In this document: one piece after another, positions 6,740 through 8,144 of the stretch
Layout of the letters: every line of letters starts with the position of its first letter
Numbering within the stretch: position 1 is the first letter of the stretch
Source: Gammaproteobacteria bacterium
GTDB taxonomy: Bacteria > Pseudomonadota > Gammaproteobacteria > Xanthomonadales > Marinicellaceae
Assembly (NCBI GenBank): GCA_030426705.1
Contig: JAUHXW010000118.1
Span: 1 to 8,144, forward strand
Direction of reading: 5' to 3'
Length of the DNA stretch: 8,144 bases
The notes under the pieces: model-generated
Seen by the model: only the letters and a program-made list of their open reading frames with translations
What the model was told of the DNA's origin: nothing
Databases searched by the model: none
Made by a program: the position numbers and the translations under genes

Positions 6740-8144
6740 ATGAGAACATTCAGTCGTGAAATCATTGTTGTGGTACTTTTGTGTTGTGCAGGTACCGGCT
6801 TCAGTCAACAACCACATGATTTGACCCAGCCTTACAAGCACTTTTTTAATCAGCACAAATTAAAAACTGGCAGTTTTCCGCAAGATGTAGAGCTCATTCA
6901 GGCCATGTTGTTCGAACAAGATTTGGTCATTACCCTGGATATGCCCACGGATGTAATACAAACCATGGATGAAAACACCTTGGAAGATTTCAGCCGACTG
7001 ATTGATTTAAACATTGACACCATCAGTCCAAATGCCAGATACATTCACTTCAATGTATGGCATAAAGGCAAAAAAGTGGCGCTGTCTCATTTTTTGGATA
7101 TCACTGCCGTTCCAGATAAAGCGGACGAGATACCAACCAGAAGACCTCAAGGAGTAATTGTCACTGATTTAAGTGATAAAACTTTATTCATATCACAAGC
7201 CCATGGGTGGATTGATTACAATGACAGTCGAGAATGGTCTACCCAACGAGGTATTAATCATGACATTGTCGAGGATTTTGTTAATGCCGAAGGCATCAAT
7301 CAATATTTATTAGAATACCTCCATAATGCTGGCGCCATGGTATTCACCTTGCGTGAACGAGACCTTAATACTGAAATGATCATTGTAGACAACGCCGACG
7401 CGGGCTACCAGGAGCTTGGTGACAGTAATTTGTTTAACAACAGCGGTGCCAATGGCTTTGCCAACAACCAAGCCCCGTATAGCGCAACCAATGACCCATT
7501 CCGAGACAATGGTGGCAGTGACCGGGTGATTACCACCAGCCCTACTGAAACGGCTCAAGCTGTTTGGACACCGACGGTTACGGTTTCTGATGAATACGCT
7601 GTTTATGTCTCTTATTCAGGCGTTGGCAGCCGAGCCAGCGATGCCAAATACACCATCCGTCATGATGGCATTGATACCGTGGTTGAAGTGGATCAAACCA
7701 AACACCGCTATGTTTGGAACTATTTGGGCACGTTTTACTTCAAGGCAGGTGGCGATCACGCCATTATTCTGAGCAATCAATCCAATGATGTGGGCACCAC
7801 CGTTTCAGCCGATGCCATTCGTCTCGGTGGCGGCATGGGTGATGTGATTGGGCATAATCATGGAGAGCTCAGTAACAAACCCCGATGGGAAGAAGGCGCC
7901 AGAACCTGGACCCAATTTCAGGGCGCCAGTTCTACTGTTTATAGCGGCGGAGATGTTTCAGCCCGTTCAAGATTCGCCGATTGGGAACATTATTCGATTG
8001 AAGATTCTGTCTATGTTTCCTGGCACTCCAATGCCGGCGGCGGCACGGGCACCAGCACTTATATTTATTCAAGTAATCCTCCTGATGGCACCTATGACCC
8101 CAACCAATCCATTACAGGCTCAGCTGAATTACAAACAGCGATTC
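6740..8144 (+). CDS. secreted amidase-like protein with nested golvesin-like domain (3' end outside window)
   Basis: The frame is open from the ATG at 6740 to the window end (468 complete codons). Residues 1-23 form a signal peptide with a hydrophobic core at 8-17 and probable cleavage after GFS; it is not a lipobox. Residues 24-138 are unassigned. From about 147, TLFISQAHGW (His155), IVEDF (Glu178) and AGAMVFTLRERD resemble the first part of a zinc N-acetylmuramoyl-L-alanine amidase (Amidase_3). Residues 214-364, from IIVDNADAGYQELG through YAVYVSYSGVGSRASDAKYT to SADAIRLGGG, look like a golvesin C-terminal-type beta domain. The amidase pattern then resumes: KPRWEEGAR at 380-388 and DSVYVSWHSNAGGGTGTSTY at 422-441, with His429 as the expected third zinc ligand. 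The catalytic Glu of this family would be beyond the window. The role is inferred to be peptidoglycan or glycan-peptide cleavage outside the cytoplasm. The start is inferred from the signal peptide; the ribosome site is weak. Confidence 0.8.
   Translation, partial: MRTFSREIIVVVLLCCAGTGFSQQPHDLTQPYKHFFNQHKLKTGSFPQDVELIQAMLFEQDLVITLDMPTDVIQTMDENTLEDFSRLIDLNIDTISPNARYIHFNVWHKGKKVALSHFLDITAVPDKADEIPTRRPQGVIVTDLSDKTLFISQAHGWIDYNDSREWSTQRGINHDIVEDFVNAEGINQYLLEYLHNAGAMVFTLRERDLNTEMIIVDNADAGYQELGDSNLFNNSGANGFANNQAPYSATNDPFRDNGGSDRVITTSPTETAQAVWTPTVTVSDEYAVYVSYSGVGSRASDAKYTIRHDGIDTVVEVDQTKHRYVWNYLGTFYFKAGGDHAIILSNQSNDVGTTVSADAIRLGGGMGDVIGHNHGELSNKPRWEEGARTWTQFQGASSTVYSGGDVSARSRFADWEHYSIEDSVYVSWHSNAGGGTGTSTYIYSSNPPDGTYDPNQSITGSAELQTAI

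Noticed and set aside
6545..6856. A 103-codon open frame on the minus strand across the lipoprotein/amidase junction
   Set aside because: The + strand there has a clear lipobox, signal peptide and operon spacing; the minus frame has no coherent features.
7310..7558. An 82-codon open frame on the minus strand within the amidase gene
   Set aside because: It is antisense to the signal-peptide-bearing, domain-rich + frame that stays open to the window end.

Overview
The window looks like chromosome of a mid-to-low GC gammaproteobacterium. It carries a valine-catabolism operon of the kind common in aerobic heterotrophic proteobacteria, REP-like repeats in an intergenic gap, and a Gram-negative envelope lipoprotein followed by a secreted amidase. 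Codon use and protein style recall marine lineages such as Marinicella or its relatives, but that is an impression, not a demonstrated assignment.

Layout. (1) 1-944 (+): the C-terminal part of a TPR-repeat protein, truncated by the window edge. (2) 945-1489: a gap between convergent genes, filled largely by about 3.3 copies of a 143-bp tandem repeat (1011-1482). Each full unit carries three copies of a 15-bp REP-like arm related to CTTCGACAAGCTCAG. (3) 1490-6164 (-): a tight four-gene operon, transcribed right to left: mmsA (methylmalonate-semialdehyde dehydrogenase), an isobutyryl-CoA dehydrogenase, a 3-hydroxyisobutyryl-CoA hydrolase, and mmsB (3-hydroxyisobutyrate dehydrogenase). (4) 6165-6493: a divergent intergenic region. 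It holds an extended -10 promoter for the operon, a potentially structured leader of about 194 nt, and two palindromes that could be operators. (5) 6494-6727 (+): a small lipoprotein. (6) 6740-8144 (+): the start of a secreted amidase-like protein whose catalytic domain appears to be split by a golvesin-like beta domain; it runs off the right edge.

How the genes work together. The operon turns isobutyryl-CoA (from valine) into propionyl-CoA: dehydrogenation to methacrylyl-CoA, hydration (no hydratase gene is present here), CoA removal to free 3-hydroxyisobutyrate, oxidation to methylmalonate semialdehyde, and CoA-dependent oxidative decarboxylation. The four genes are joined by 11-nt, -1-nt and 3-nt junctions, with Shine-Dalgarno sequences overlapping or lying inside the preceding gene, which suggests translational coupling. 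The lipoprotein and amidase (12-nt gap) look like a separate envelope-directed pair.

Most of the window is ordinary metabolism. The parts most worth a second look are the repeat array, the mmsA leader and the nested-domain amidase. I found no CRISPR array, tRNA, rRNA, transposase or defence system.
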